Origin: Nocardioides nitrophenolicus | GTDB taxonomy: Bacteria > Actinomycetota > Actinomycetes > Propionibacteriales > Nocardioidaceae | NCBI RefSeq assembly: GCF_016907515.1 | Contig: NZ_JAFBBY010000001.1 | Span: forward strand, 3,472,001-3,536,000 | DNA: 64,000 nucleotides | Reading direction: 5' to 3' | Part shown: positions 9,026-17,963 of the stretch, piece after piece | How positions within the stretch are numbered: the stretch's first letter is position 1 | Layout: every line of letters starts with the position of its first letter | Notes under the pieces: model-generated | Databases searched by the model: none | The model's input: only the letters and a program-made list of their open reading frames with translations | Told to the model about the DNA's origin: nothing | Program-made: the position numbers and the translations under genes

Positions 9026-9050
9026 GGCGCGCGCTGCGAGAATGGCGGGC

Positions 9051-10295
9051 ATGACGAGCGCGCCCTCCCTGAGCACCGACGTCCTCGTCGTCGGTGCCGG
9101 TCCCGCCGGCTCCGCGGCCGCCACCTGGGCGGCCCGTGCCGGGCTGGACGTGGTCCTGGCCGACGCGGCGGTGTTCCCGCGCGACAAGACCTGCGGCGAC
9201 GGGCTGACGCCGCGGGCGATCGGGGAGCTGGAGCGGCTCGGGCTGCGCGACTGGGTGCGCTCCCACACGGTCAACCAGGGCCTGCGGGCGCACGGGTTCG
9301 GGCAGACGCTGCACCTGCCGTGGCCGGGCGGCCACCTGCCCGACTGGGGCAGTGCGATCGCCCGCACCGAGCTCGACGACCACCTGCGCAGCACCGCGCT
9401 CAAGGCCGGGGCCACCGGGCTCGACGGGGCCCGGGCGGTCGACGTACGGATGGACGGGGCGCGGGTCGCCGCGGTCGTGCTCAAGGACGGGCGCGAGATC
9501 GCCTGCCGGCGGCTGGTGGTCGCCGACGGGGTGCGCTCTCCGCTGGGCAAGGTGCTGGGACGGGAGTGGCACCGCGACACGGTCTACGGCGTCGCCGGGC
9601 GCTCCTACGTCACCTCGACCCGCGCCGACGACCCGTGGATCAGCTCCCACCTCGAGCTGCGCGGCGAGCAGGACGAGATCCTGTCGGGCTACGGCTGGAT
9701 CTTCCCGCTGGGCCGCCAGAGCGGCGAGGTCAACCTCGGCGCCGGCACCCTCGCCACCGCGAAGCGGCCCGCCGACGTGGCGATCAAACCCCTGATGAAG
9801 CTGTACGCCGACCGGCTCCGTGCGGAGTTCGGGCTCGGCGAGGAGCTGCGCGCCCCGACGTCGGCGCTGCTGCCGATGGGCGGCGCCGTCTCCCACGTCG
9901 CCGGCCGCAACTGGGCGCTGATCGGTGACGCCGCGGCCTGCGTGAACCCGCTCAACGGCGAGGGCATCGACTACGGCCTGGAGACCGGGCGGGTGGTCGC
10001 CGAGCTGCTCGCCGAGCGGCCCGACGCCGACCTGGGTGCGGTCTGGCCCGAGATCCTGCGCGAGCACTACGGCGAGTCCTTCTCGATCGCCCGGCGCCTG
10101 GCCGGGCTGGTGACCGTGCCGCGGCTGCTGCCGGCGCTCGGCCCGGTCGGGATGCGCTCCGACCTGCTGATGACCCTCGCCCTGCGCTGGATGGGCAACC
10201 TGGTGACCGACGAGGACCGCGACCGCTCGGCGCGGGTGTGGCGCTGGGCCGGGCGGCACTCCCTGGCCCGCGACAGCCGCCCGCCCTTCTCCTGA
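9051..10295 (+). CDS. geranylgeranyl-reductase-family FAD oxidoreductase
   Basis: A 414-residue flavoprotein. An N-terminal Rossmann motif (VVGAGPAGSAAA) and the GDAAACVNPLNGEGIDYG motif near residue 290 bind FAD. DKTCGDGLTPRA near residue 43 is the signature of geranylgeranyl reductase-like enzymes, which saturate isoprenoid chains, for example of menaquinone (MenJ in mycobacteria) or of lipids. The substrate here is not known; menaquinone is the likeliest in actinobacteria. Start: GAGAAT seven bases before ATG 9051 suggests a leaderless transcript, and no Shine-Dalgarno sequence is present; ATG 9042 is the alternative. Confidence 0.87.
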   Translation: MTSAPSLSTDVLVVGAGPAGSAAATWAARAGLDVVLADAAVFPRDKTCGDGLTPRAIGELERLGLRDWVRSHTVNQGLRAHGFGQTLHLPWPGGHLPDWGSAIARTELDDHLRSTALKAGATGLDGARAVDVRMDGARVAAVVLKDGREIACRRLVVADGVRSPLGKVLGREWHRDTVYGVAGRSYVTSTRADDPWISSHLELRGEQDEILSGYGWIFPLGRQSGEVNLGAGTLATAKRPADVAIKPLMKLYADRLRAEFGLGEELRAPTSALLPMGGAVSHVAGRNWALIGDAAACVNPLNGEGIDYGLETGRVVAELLAERPDADLGAVWPEILREHYGESFSIARRLAGLVTVPRLLPALGPVGMRSDLLMTLALRWMGNLVTDEDRDRSARVWRWAGRHSLARDSRPPFS

Positions 10296-10334
10296 TGCCC
10301 ACCCCCTAGGGTGGACGGCAGAGGAGGTCGGGCG

Positions 10335-11219
10335 ATGGGGCAGCGGGTGCAGCGGCTGGCGGCGTACGCCGTCATCGTCCGCGGCGACCGGATCCTGCTC
10401 TCCCGGCTGGCCGAGCGGGTGACCAAGCGGGAGCTGTGGTCGCTGCCGGGCGGCGGCGTCGACCACGGCGAGGATCCGCGCGACGCGGTGGTGCGCGAGG
10501 TCTACGAGGAGACCGGGCTGCACGCCGAGGTCGGCGAGACGGCCCACGTCTACTCCCTCCACGTCGCCGACTCGTGGCGCCGGGGGCGCCGGGTCGACGC
10601 GCACTCGGTGCGGATCGTCTACGAGGGCTGGGTGCCGGCCGACGCGCCCGAGCCCCACGTCACCGAGGTCGACGGCTCGACCGCGGAGGCGGCCTGGAAG
10701 CCGATCGCCGCGGTGCTCGATGGCAGCGTGCCGACGGTCGGCCTGGTGACCGAGGCGCTGGCGTCGTACGCCGTGCGCCAGCGGCAGCGCACCGCCGCCT
10801 ACGCCTACGTGGTGCGCGACGACGCGATCCTGCTGACCCGGACCTCGGACCTGGCGCCCGACCCCGGGACCTGGCACCTGCCCGGGGGTGGGATCGACCA
10901 CGGCGAGTCGCCGCGCGACACGATCCGGCGCGAGCTGTGGGAGGAGTGCGGGCTGGAGGGGGAGGCCGGTGACCTGCTGACCGTCCTCGACCACCATTTC
11001 ACCGGCACCGCGCCCAATGGTCGCGAGGAGGACTTCCACGCGATCGGGGTGATCTACCACGCCGAGGTAGGCCCCGGGGAGCCCCACGTCGTCGAGGAGG
11101 ACGGCACCACCGACGAGGCGGCGTGGGTGCCGCTCGCCGACGTGGCCGCGCGCCGGATCAAGGTCTACGGCTCGGTCCGGGCCGCGATCGAGGCCGCCGG
11201 CGATACTGTCGCCGGGTGA
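10335..11219 (+). CDS. tandem Nudix hydrolase (two complete domains)
   Basis: A 294-residue protein with two consecutive Nudix domains. Each has an intact Nudix box of the form G-x5-E-x7-REUxEExGU: the first at about residues 40-62 (GGVDHGEDPRDAVVREVY then EETGL), the second at about 185-207 (GGIDHGESPRDTIRRELW then EECGL). Such enzymes hydrolyse nucleoside diphosphates linked to another group; the substrate cannot be read from sequence. The domains resemble each other over their whole length, which indicates internal duplication. The start at 10335 has GAGGAGG seven bases upstream. CCACCC-CCTA-GGGTGG at 10299-10314, containing a TAGGGT hexamer, may be promoter or hairpin. The stop overlaps the next gene (GTGA). 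Confidence 0.9.
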   Translation: MGQRVQRLAAYAVIVRGDRILLSRLAERVTKRELWSLPGGGVDHGEDPRDAVVREVYEETGLHAEVGETAHVYSLHVADSWRRGRRVDAHSVRIVYEGWVPADAPEPHVTEVDGSTAEAAWKPIAAVLDGSVPTVGLVTEALASYAVRQRQRTAAYAYVVRDDAILLTRTSDLAPDPGTWHLPGGGIDHGESPRDTIRRELWEECGLEGEAGDLLTVLDHHFTGTAPNGREEDFHAIGVIYHAEVGPGEPHVVEEDGTTDEAAWVPLADVAARRIKVYGSVRAAIEAAGDTVAG

Positions 11220-12490
11220 CCGAGACCGTCTTCACCTACGCCGCGCCCGCACTCAAGTTCGGCCGGGGCGCCGCCGCCGAGGTCGGCTACGACGTCCGCG
11301 GCTGGGGCGCGCGCCGGGCCCTGCTCGTGACCGACCCGGGCGTGCTGGCCGCCGGACACGCCGAGACCGTCGCCGCGTCGCTGGGCGGCCACGGCATCGA
11401 GGTGGTCACCTATGCCGGCGCCCGGGTCGAGCCGACCGACGCGTCGCTGGAGGAGGCGGTGGCCTTCGCCCGGGGCGCGGGCCGGTTCGACGCGGTGGTC
11501 GCGGTGGGCGGCGGCTCCGCGATCGACACCGCGAAGGCGGTCGCGCTGCTGGTCACCAACCCGGGCGAGCTGATGGACTACGTCAACGCGCCGATCGGCA
11601 AGGCGCGCGCGCCCGAGCAGCCGGTGCTGCCGCTGGCCGCCGTACCGACCACGACCGGCACCGGCGCCGAGTCGACCACGATCTGCGTGCTGGACGTGCT
11701 CGCGCTGAAGGTGAAGACCGGCATCAGCCACCCGGCGCTGCGCCCGCGCCTGGCCGTGGTCGACCCGGCGCTGTCGGCGACCCAGCCGGCGGGCGTGATC
11801 GCGGCGGCCGGGATGGACATCCTGTGCCACGCGCTGGAGAGCTACACCGCCCGCTGGTACGCCGACTTCCCGGCCAAGCAGGCCGAGCAGCGGGTGCCCT
11901 ACTGCGGCGCCAACCCGATCGCGGACCTGTGGTCGGAGCGGGCGCTGGGGATGCTGTCCGGGGCCTTCCGGGCCGCCGTCCGCTCGGCGCGGGAGGGGGA
12001 GGAGGGCGCCGAGGCGGCCGAGCAGATGGCGCTCGCCGCCACCTTCGCCGGCCTCGGCTTCGGCAACGCCGGCGTCCACATCCCTCACGCCAACGCCTAC
12101 CCGATCGCCGGCCGGGTCCGTGACTTCCGGCCCGCCGACTATCCCCAGGACGAGGCGATGGTGCCCCACGGCATGGCCGTCGCGCTGACCGCGCCGGAGG
12201 CGTTCCGGTTCACCTTCGACGCCGCGCCCGAGCGGCACCTGCGGGCCGCGCAGCTGCTGTCGCCGGGTGTCGCGGGCTCCGACGCCTCCGTGCTGCCCGG
12301 CGTGATCGCGGCGCTGATGCGCGACATCGGGATCCCCAACGGCCTGGCCGAGGTCGGCTACGGCGCCGGCGACGTGGACGCACTGGTCGAGGGCGCGCTG
12401 CAGCAGCAGCGGCTGCTCGCCACCGCGCCCAAGGACGTGGCCGGCGAGGACCTCGCCACGATCATCACCGCGTCCCTCGAGCACTGGTGA
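11216..12490 (+). CDS. iron alcohol dehydrogenase, hydroxyacid-oxoacid transhydrogenase type
   Basis: A 424-residue group III alcohol dehydrogenase. The NAD-binding GGGSAIDTAKA motif lies near residue 103. Metal-ligand segments are DILCHALESYTARWY, HIPHANAYP and PHGMAVALTAPEAF. The long insertion and PHGMAV pattern match hydroxyacid-oxoacid transhydrogenase (ADHFE1-like), which moves hydride between 4-hydroxybutyrate and 2-oxoglutarate; the exact substrate is inferred. It starts at GTG 11216, whose bases overlap the Nudix stop. TACTGT six bases upstream could also give a separate leaderless transcript. Confidence 0.85.
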   Translation: MTETVFTYAAPALKFGRGAAAEVGYDVRGWGARRALLVTDPGVLAAGHAETVAASLGGHGIEVVTYAGARVEPTDASLEEAVAFARGAGRFDAVVAVGGGSAIDTAKAVALLVTNPGELMDYVNAPIGKARAPEQPVLPLAAVPTTTGTGAESTTICVLDVLALKVKTGISHPALRPRLAVVDPALSATQPAGVIAAAGMDILCHALESYTARWYADFPAKQAEQRVPYCGANPIADLWSERALGMLSGAFRAAVRSAREGEEGAEAAEQMALAATFAGLGFGNAGVHIPHANAYPIAGRVRDFRPADYPQDEAMVPHGMAVALTAPEAFRFTFDAAPERHLRAAQLLSPGVAGSDASVLPGVIAALMRDIGIPNGLAEVGYGAGDVDALVEGALQQQRLLATAPKDVAGEDLATIITASLEHW

Positions 12491-12501
12491 GCGGGTCCGG
12501 G

Positions 12502-12564
12502 CGTCGTACCGGACGAAATGGTCGTGGATCGGCCACGATTGCAGCCATTTCGTCCGGTACGACG
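12502..12564. repeat. 63-base palindromic repeat, copy A
   Basis: Arms of 20 bases (CGTCGTACCGGACGAAATGG and its reverse complement) enclose a second hairpin, TCGTGG-ATCGG-CCACGA. A second copy of equal length, differing at about six positions, lies at 15586-15648 in the same orientation. The two copies bracket the large amidase gene. Function could be bidirectional termination between the convergent dehydrogenase and amidase genes, or this may be a REP/MITE-like dispersed element. Confidence 0.85.
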
Positions 12565-12574
12565 GGGACTCAGG

Positions 12575-15475
12575 TCAGCGGCGCACCTTCACCTTGATCG
12601 GCGTGGTGGTGCTGGCCGTGGTGTCGGTGCCGGCGAAGGTGACCCACACGGTCAGCTTGCGGCCCTTGCGCAGCGTGGCCGACGCCGCCTTGCTCAGCCG
12701 GACCTTGACGGTCGACTGGCCGCCCGCCCCGACGACGGCAGGTGCGGTGAACACGCGCTTGCCGACCCGCACCTGGACCGACCCGGTGCAGTCGTCCGCG
12801 ACACTCGCGCAGCCGATGCTGAGCGCCACCCGGGCCTTGCCCTTGCGCAGCGCCGCCCTGGCGGAGCGGTCGAGGACGGTCAGCCGCTTCGCGGCGGCCG
12901 GCGTGACGACCGGCGGCTCGGGCAGCGGGACGAGCGGGTCGACGCCGCCCGGCACCGCGTCGGCGTCGTACGCCAGGCGCGGGGTGACGTCGGTCGGCAG
13001 GATCCGCCCGTTGGCGATCTTGTCGAAGGCGTAGGCGAAGCCCATCAGCTCGGCGTCCTGGAACGCCTTGCCCTGGAGCTGGAAGCCGACCGGGTTGCCG
13101 TTCTCGGTCGCGCCCGCGGGGAAGATGACCGTCGGCACGCCGGCCGCGGAGGACTGCGGGTCCTTCCGGCCGAAGCTGGGCTGGATCGAGTCGTTGAGGT
13201 GGATCTCGCTGAGCTCGGCGGGGTAGAGCACCGCGTCCACGCCGTTGTCGTCCATCCAGCCCGCGAGGTTGTCGCGGTACAGCGCCCGGTACGCCTCGAA
13301 GTCGCGCTGCTGCTGCTCGGTCATGCCGGTTCCGTCGCCGGTGTAGGGGCCCGGGTACTGGTAGGGCACCCGCAGCGGGTTGTTGGTGATCTGCTCGGGC
13401 CGGGTGTACGGCGCGTCGGGGTGCGCGGCCAGCCACTGCAGCCAGCCCTCGTACCCGGTGTTGCCGTAGTTGCCGCGGGTGGGGGCGTTCGCGAAGTCGG
13501 GGATCACCCGGACCGTCGCGCCGGCCGCCTCGAAGTCGGCGAAGCGGGCCTCGAGGGCGTCGCTGACCTCGCTGGTTCCGAACGGGTCGTCGAAGGCGGT
13601 CGCGGGGACGCCGATCACCTTGCCCTGCAGCGCGTCGGCGCTCAGGTACGCCGACCAGTCGTCGGGTCGGTGGCCGTTGGCGACGTCGTCCAGCACGTCG
13701 TCGGGGTTGTCGACCGCCGTCACGTCCAGCAGCAGGGCGAGGTCCTCGAGGGACTGCCCGATCCAGCCGACGTAGTCCTGGATCAAGGTGAGCGGCATGG
13801 TGCCCGCGCTGGACTGCATGCCGTCGGTGCCGCGCAGGGAGTACAGGCTGGCCGCGCCGGACGGACCCCACAGCGAGTCACCGGTCTGGGTGCCCCAGGC
13901 CGCGGCGGCGAAGCTCGACGCGACCGCGACGGCCGACCCGCCGCTGGAGCCGATCGGGCTGCGCGAGGGGTCGAAGGCGTTCCACACCATGCCGTAGCCG
14001 TTGGGGCTGTAGTGGCCGTCGTTGGCGAACTCGGCGAGGTTCGCCTTGCCGAGGATGATCGCACCGGCCTCGCGCATCAGGCCGACCTGGAAGGCGTCGG
14101 TCGGCGGCTGGTAGCCGTCGAACACCCGCGAGCCGCCGGTGGTCGGCAGGTCCTTGGTGTCGATGATGTCCTTGGCCAGGACGGGGATGCCGAGCAGCGG
14201 CCGGGTGTCGCCGTTCCTGCGGGCCTGGTCGGCGGCCCGGGCCTGGGCCATCGCGTCGGGCGCGACGGTGATCACCGAGTTCAGGCCCAGCGGGCCGCGG
14301 TCGTAGGCCGCGATCCGGTCCAGGTAGGCCCGCACGATCTGCTGGGAGTTGGTCCGCCCGGCCTTGATGTCGGCGATCAGCTCGGTGATGGACTTGCCCA
14401 CGACGTCGTACGGCGAGGTGGTCGGCGGGGTGTGTGCCGCGGTCGCCCCGCGGGCCTGGTTGACCAGCTCGTTGCGCGCCCGCTGGTCGCACTCCGCGCC
14501 GCCGAGGCCGAGCGCGCCCGCGTCGAAGTTGGTGACCGAGCACAGCTCGGCGGTGCTGAGCCCGGCGACATCGGGCAGCGCGGCGAGGGTGGCGGCCGCG
14601 GCCTCGACCCGGCTCACCTCCGAGCCGGCCGGCCGGGTCGCGCCCAGCACCGCGCGGCCCTCGGGCAGGCCGGTCACGACGTAGTGCAGCAGCGAGGCGC
14701 TGTCGCCCGGCGCGACCGTGACGGTGTTGACGAAGCCGGGATGGTTGGCGGCGTCGCCCTCGGTCGCGAGCGGGGTGGCGAACGGGTCGAGCAGGAAGCT
14801 GCCCATCCGGTCGAGCGCCTCGGGCCGGTCCGGCGTACCGAAGACGGTGGCGGAGGGGCCGTTCTGGCTGGGTGCGCCGGCGGCCGTGGTCGGCGTCGAC
14901 CAGGAGGCCCACCCGTCCGCGCTGTCGATGGTGGTGTCGCCGCTGCCGGTGCTGCTGATCTCGCTCTGGTTCTCGCCGGTGTCGTAGCCGAGCTGGCCAC
15001 CGAAGGCGACCTCGAAGGTGACGTCCTCGTGCGTGGTGTTGGTGAAGGTGTCCAGGAAGCGGCCGTAGCTCTCGCCCGCCGGGACCACGAGCTCGCGCCG
15101 GACGACGACGCCGTCGACGTCGACGCCGCGGGTGGTGGTGAACGTCTGGTGACCGTCGTAGGTGAGCCCGAAGCCGCGGAGCAGCACGCCGTTGAGCCGG
15201 CTGGTGCCGTCCTCGACCTCGATCCGCAGGCCGCCGTAGCCCTGCAGGGCGTTGCCGGCGGTGTTGCGGACGCTGCCGGTGTCGAGCCCGGGATTCGCGG
15301 CGTCGTGCACCCCCCAGGTGTCGCCGCCACTGGTGGGCACCGAGTTCCAGCCCTGTGCGGGGGTGGGGACGGCGGCCAGCAGGCCGGCGGTGAGGGCGGT
15401 CATCGCCCCGGCCGCGAGGCCGGGGAGCAGCCGGCGGCGGGCGCGTGGTCGTGGCTGGTGGGGGTGGGATGTCAC
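12575..15475 (-). CDS. very large secreted amidase-signature hydrolase
   Basis: A 966-residue exported enzyme. It begins with a twin-arginine-rich start and signal peptide to about residue 43. Residues 45-340 form a beta-rich domain unlike usual amidases. The amidase-signature domain (about 370-810) has the catalytic Lys in GIPVLAKDIID (about 433), the cis-Ser in GSSGGSA (about 510) and the nucleophile Ser in GTQTGDSLWGPS (about 532), where the usual DTGGS reads QTGDS. The last 110 residues are a beta-sandwich ending KVKVRR. Family members cleave amide bonds; the substrate is unknown. GTG 15475 is chosen because GGAGA lies about seven bases upstream and it starts the signal peptide. Typical family length is 450-550, so this is a multi-domain form. 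Confidence 0.85.
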   Translation of the reverse strand: MTSHPHQPRPRARRRLLPGLAAGAMTALTAGLLAAVPTPAQGWNSVPTSGGDTWGVHDAANPGLDTGSVRNTAGNALQGYGGLRIEVEDGTSRLNGVLLRGFGLTYDGHQTFTTTRGVDVDGVVVRRELVVPAGESYGRFLDTFTNTTHEDVTFEVAFGGQLGYDTGENQSEISSTGSGDTTIDSADGWASWSTPTTAAGAPSQNGPSATVFGTPDRPEALDRMGSFLLDPFATPLATEGDAANHPGFVNTVTVAPGDSASLLHYVVTGLPEGRAVLGATRPAGSEVSRVEAAAATLAALPDVAGLSTAELCSVTNFDAGALGLGGAECDQRARNELVNQARGATAAHTPPTTSPYDVVGKSITELIADIKAGRTNSQQIVRAYLDRIAAYDRGPLGLNSVITVAPDAMAQARAADQARRNGDTRPLLGIPVLAKDIIDTKDLPTTGGSRVFDGYQPPTDAFQVGLMREAGAIILGKANLAEFANDGHYSPNGYGMVWNAFDPSRSPIGSSGGSAVAVASSFAAAAWGTQTGDSLWGPSGAASLYSLRGTDGMQSSAGTMPLTLIQDYVGWIGQSLEDLALLLDVTAVDNPDDVLDDVANGHRPDDWSAYLSADALQGKVIGVPATAFDDPFGTSEVSDALEARFADFEAAGATVRVIPDFANAPTRGNYGNTGYEGWLQWLAAHPDAPYTRPEQITNNPLRVPYQYPGPYTGDGTGMTEQQQRDFEAYRALYRDNLAGWMDDNGVDAVLYPAELSEIHLNDSIQPSFGRKDPQSSAAGVPTVIFPAGATENGNPVGFQLQGKAFQDAELMGFAYAFDKIANGRILPTDVTPRLAYDADAVPGGVDPLVPLPEPPVVTPAAAKRLTVLDRSARAALRKGKARVALSIGCASVADDCTGSVQVRVGKRVFTAPAVVGAGGQSTVKVRLSKAASATLRKGRKLTVWVTFAGTDTTASTTTPIKVKVRR

Positions 15476-15585
15476 GGGGGGTCTCCTCTGCCTGCTCGGC
15501 CGGATCTCGGTCGAACGCTCGCCGAAACTAGTGAGGGCTTGTTCCAACGAGGTGTCCGCGCGGTTTCGGTGGTCGCCCGGGTGTG

Positions 15586-15648
15586 CGTCGTACCGGACGG
15601 GATGGTCGTGGATCGGCTTCGATCGCAGCCATTTCGTCCGGTGCGACG
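15586..15648. repeat. 63-base palindromic repeat, copy B
   Basis: This copy has the same length and orientation as 12502-12564, with about 90 % identity by eye. The arms are less perfect here (GGACGGGATGG against CCATTTCGTCC; one A-to-G change in the last arm). It lies upstream of the amidase start and of the divergent plus-strand operon, so a pure terminator role is unlikely for this copy. Confidence 0.85.
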
Positions 15649-15683
15649 TGGGGACGGCACCACCGCGTGACTACGATCGACGG

Positions 15684-15770
15684 GTGAACCCTCGCCACCG
15701 CCGCCTGATCATCCCGGCCGCGCTGGTCGCGCTCCTGCTGATCGTCCTCGTGACGTCGCTGGTCAAGTGA
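15684..15770 (+). CDS. 28-residue membrane peptide
   Basis: A GTG-started frame of 29 codons: a basic head (VNPRHRR) and one hydrophobic helix (LIIPAALVALLLIVLVTSL) ending in Lys. TACGAT lies six bases before the GTG, which suggests a leaderless transcript. Its TGA overlaps the GTG of the methyltransferase gene (GTGA), so it heads a coupled operon. The tight coupling and clean helix make it a plausible real small protein, but no function is known. Confidence 0.6.
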   Translation: MNPRHRRLIIPAALVALLLIVLVTSLVK

Positions 15771-16972
15771 GCACCACCTCCCTCGACGAGGCGCTGGCGC
15801 GGGTCCGGGCGGACCTGCTGGCCGACGAGCGCCTGGTGCGGGCGGTCGCGTCGGGGCGGCGGAAGGCCGCCGTGCCCCCGTGGCGCCGGGTCGAGCTGCG
15901 CTGGGTCGACCTCAAGGCGGGCCGAAGCCTCCAGGTCGTCAGGTACGACGCCACCCAGGCCCACACGGCCAACCACCCCCGCGGGGAGGCGGCCGAGCAG
16001 GCGGTCGACGCGCTGCTCGCGGAGCCGTTCGGCAACTGGACGGTGGAGACGGCGGAGCAGCAGCTCAGCCTGCGGGTCACCAAGAGGGGCGACGCGGCCG
16101 TGCATGTCGCCGCCGGGAGGCAGCAGGCGCCGGCGGACCGGAGCCACGACCGGGCCAAGGATCGGCTGCTGCCCGAGGACGACCCGGTGTTCGCCGCGCT
16201 CGGCCTGGCCGACGCGCAGGGGCGGATCAAGCCGAGCCGGATGGCGAAGTACCGCCAGGTCGAGGACTTCCTGCGGATCCTGGACCGCTCGGTCACCGAG
16301 GCGATCGCCAAGAGCCGGCTGCGCCGGCCGACGCCCGAGGACCCGCTGCGGGTGGTCGACCTCGGCTGCGGCAACGGCTACCTCACCTTCGCCGCGCAGC
16401 GCTATCTCCAGGAGCGCCGCGGCCTCCCGGTCCGGGTCACCGGCGTCGACGTGAAGGAGCAGTCGCGCGACCACAACGCCGCGGTCGCGCGCGAGCTCGG
16501 CATCGAGGCCACCTTCGTCGCCGGCACCATCGGCGAGGCCGAGCTCGCGCAGGCACCCGACGTGGTGCTGGCCCTGCACGCCTGCGACACCGCCACCGAC
16601 GACGCGCTCGCCCGGGCCGTCGAGTGGCGGACGCCGCTCGTGCTGGCCGCGCCCTGCTGCCACCACGACATCGCCGCCCAGCTGCGTGGCGCGGAGCCGC
16701 CGGCGCCGTACGCCTCGCTGGTGCGCGACGGCATCCTGCGCGAGCGGTTCGCCGACACCCTCACCGACACGCTCCGGGCGCTGCTGCTGCGCCGGGCCGG
16801 CTACCGGGTCGACGTGATGGAGTTCGTCGACAGCCGGCACACCCCACGCAACACGCTGCTGCGCGCGGTGCGCACCGGTGCCGGCGCCGGGGCCGGCACC
16901 GACGACGGCGAGTACGACGCCCTGGTCGCCGCGTGGGGGATCCGGCCGCGGCTCGGGGAGCTGCTCGGGTGA
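15767..16972 (+). CDS. SAM-dependent methyltransferase (Methyltransf_32-like)
   Basis: A 401-residue protein. Residues 1-165 form an N-terminal domain with no recognised motif. The class I methyltransferase fold follows, with the SAM-binding DLGCGNGYLTFAA near residue 202 and an acidic residue in VTGVDVKEQ. Further family features are the motifs LALHACDTATDDAL and LAAPCCHHD. Proteins of this type are annotated as methyltransferases of unknown substrate, related to the eukaryotic GSTCD/METTL25 group. It is the second gene in a GTGA-coupled trio. Confidence 0.82.
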   Translation: MSTTSLDEALARVRADLLADERLVRAVASGRRKAAVPPWRRVELRWVDLKAGRSLQVVRYDATQAHTANHPRGEAAEQAVDALLAEPFGNWTVETAEQQLSLRVTKRGDAAVHVAAGRQQAPADRSHDRAKDRLLPEDDPVFAALGLADAQGRIKPSRMAKYRQVEDFLRILDRSVTEAIAKSRLRRPTPEDPLRVVDLGCGNGYLTFAAQRYLQERRGLPVRVTGVDVKEQSRDHNAAVARELGIEATFVAGTIGEAELAQAPDVVLALHACDTATDDALARAVEWRTPLVLAAPCCHHDIAAQLRGAEPPAPYASLVRDGILRERFADTLTDTLRALLLRRAGYRVDVMEFVDSRHTPRNTLLRAVRTGAGAGAGTDDGEYDALVAAWGIRPRLGELLG

Positions 16973-17934
16973 GGAGGCTGCTCGGCCTGGTGCTGCTGGT
17001 GCCCTTCGTCGTCGGCTTCCTCTCGCCCGGCGCCGCGGTCGAGCCCGAGCCGGAGCCGGTGTTCGCCTTCACCGACCGCGAGATCACCGAGTCCAGCGGC
17101 CTGGTCGCGCGCGACGGCCTGGTCGTGACCGTCAACGACTCCGGCGACCGCAACCGGATCTTCACCGTCGACCCCGCCACCGGCGACACCGTCGGGGTCA
17201 CCCACTGGCAGGGCGACGCCACCGACGTCGAGGCGCTCGCCCCGGCCGGCGACGGCGCGGTGTGGGTGGGCGACATCGGCGACAACCTGGGCGCGCGCGA
17301 CCACGTCGAGGTGGCCCGGGTGCCCTTCGGCCGGGGGAACCGGACGGTCCGGGCGCCGACCTACCGGCTCGTCTACCCCGACGGCCCCCACGACGCCGAG
17401 ACCCTGCTCGCCGACCCGGCGACCGGCCGGCTCTACGTCGTCGCCAAGGAGTTCATCGGCCGGCTCTACGCCGCACCGGAGCAGCTCGACCCCGACGGCC
17501 CCAACCGGCTGACCCTGGTCGACGAGGTGCTCGGCATCGCCACCGACGGCTCGTTCCTGCCCGACGGGTCGCACCTGGTGCTGCGCAACTACGGGCAGGC
17601 GGCGGTCTACACCTGGCCGGAGCTGCGGCGGGTCGCGCAGGTCGACCTGCCCCGCCAGCCGCAGGGGGAGGGGCTCGCGATCAGCGAGTCCGGGGAGGTG
17701 CTGCTCAGCTCCGAGGGAGCGGGCTCCGAGGTGCTCCGGGTCGAGCTGCCGGTGCCCCCGCCCCAGCCCACGGCCACCGCCACGCCCACCCCGACCCCCG
17801 CGCCGGACGCTGCGGGCGGCGAGCAGGCACCGGTCCGGGCCGAGCAGCGGTCCTGGTGGCCGTGGGCGATCGGCGGGGTCGCGGGGCTCGCGATCGTGGC
17901 GGTGCTGCTGCGCTCGCTGCGGCCGAGGGACTGA
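16969..17934 (+). CDS. secreted propeller-like protein with C-terminal membrane anchor
   Basis: A 321-residue protein with an N-terminal signal sequence (RRLLGLVLLVPFVVGFL), a beta-propeller-like body containing ESSGLVARDGLVVTVNDSGD and VWVGDIGDN, a Pro/Thr-rich linker, and a C-terminal helix (WAIGGVAGLAIVAVLL) followed by RSLRPRD. This layout fits an extracellular domain held at the membrane. Homologous actinobacterial proteins are annotated only as esterase-like or hypothetical. It starts at GTG overlapping the upstream stop. Function unknown. Confidence 0.72.
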   Translation: MRRLLGLVLLVPFVVGFLSPGAAVEPEPEPVFAFTDREITESSGLVARDGLVVTVNDSGDRNRIFTVDPATGDTVGVTHWQGDATDVEALAPAGDGAVWVGDIGDNLGARDHVEVARVPFGRGNRTVRAPTYRLVYPDGPHDAETLLADPATGRLYVVAKEFIGRLYAAPEQLDPDGPNRLTLVDEVLGIATDGSFLPDGSHLVLRNYGQAAVYTWPELRRVAQVDLPRQPQGEGLAISESGEVLLSSEGAGSEVLRVELPVPPPQPTATATPTPTPAPDAAGGEQAPVRAEQRSWWPWAIGGVAGLAIVAVLLRSLRPRD

Positions 17935-17963
17935 GCCGGGCGAACCCGGTTACCTCCTCCGTC

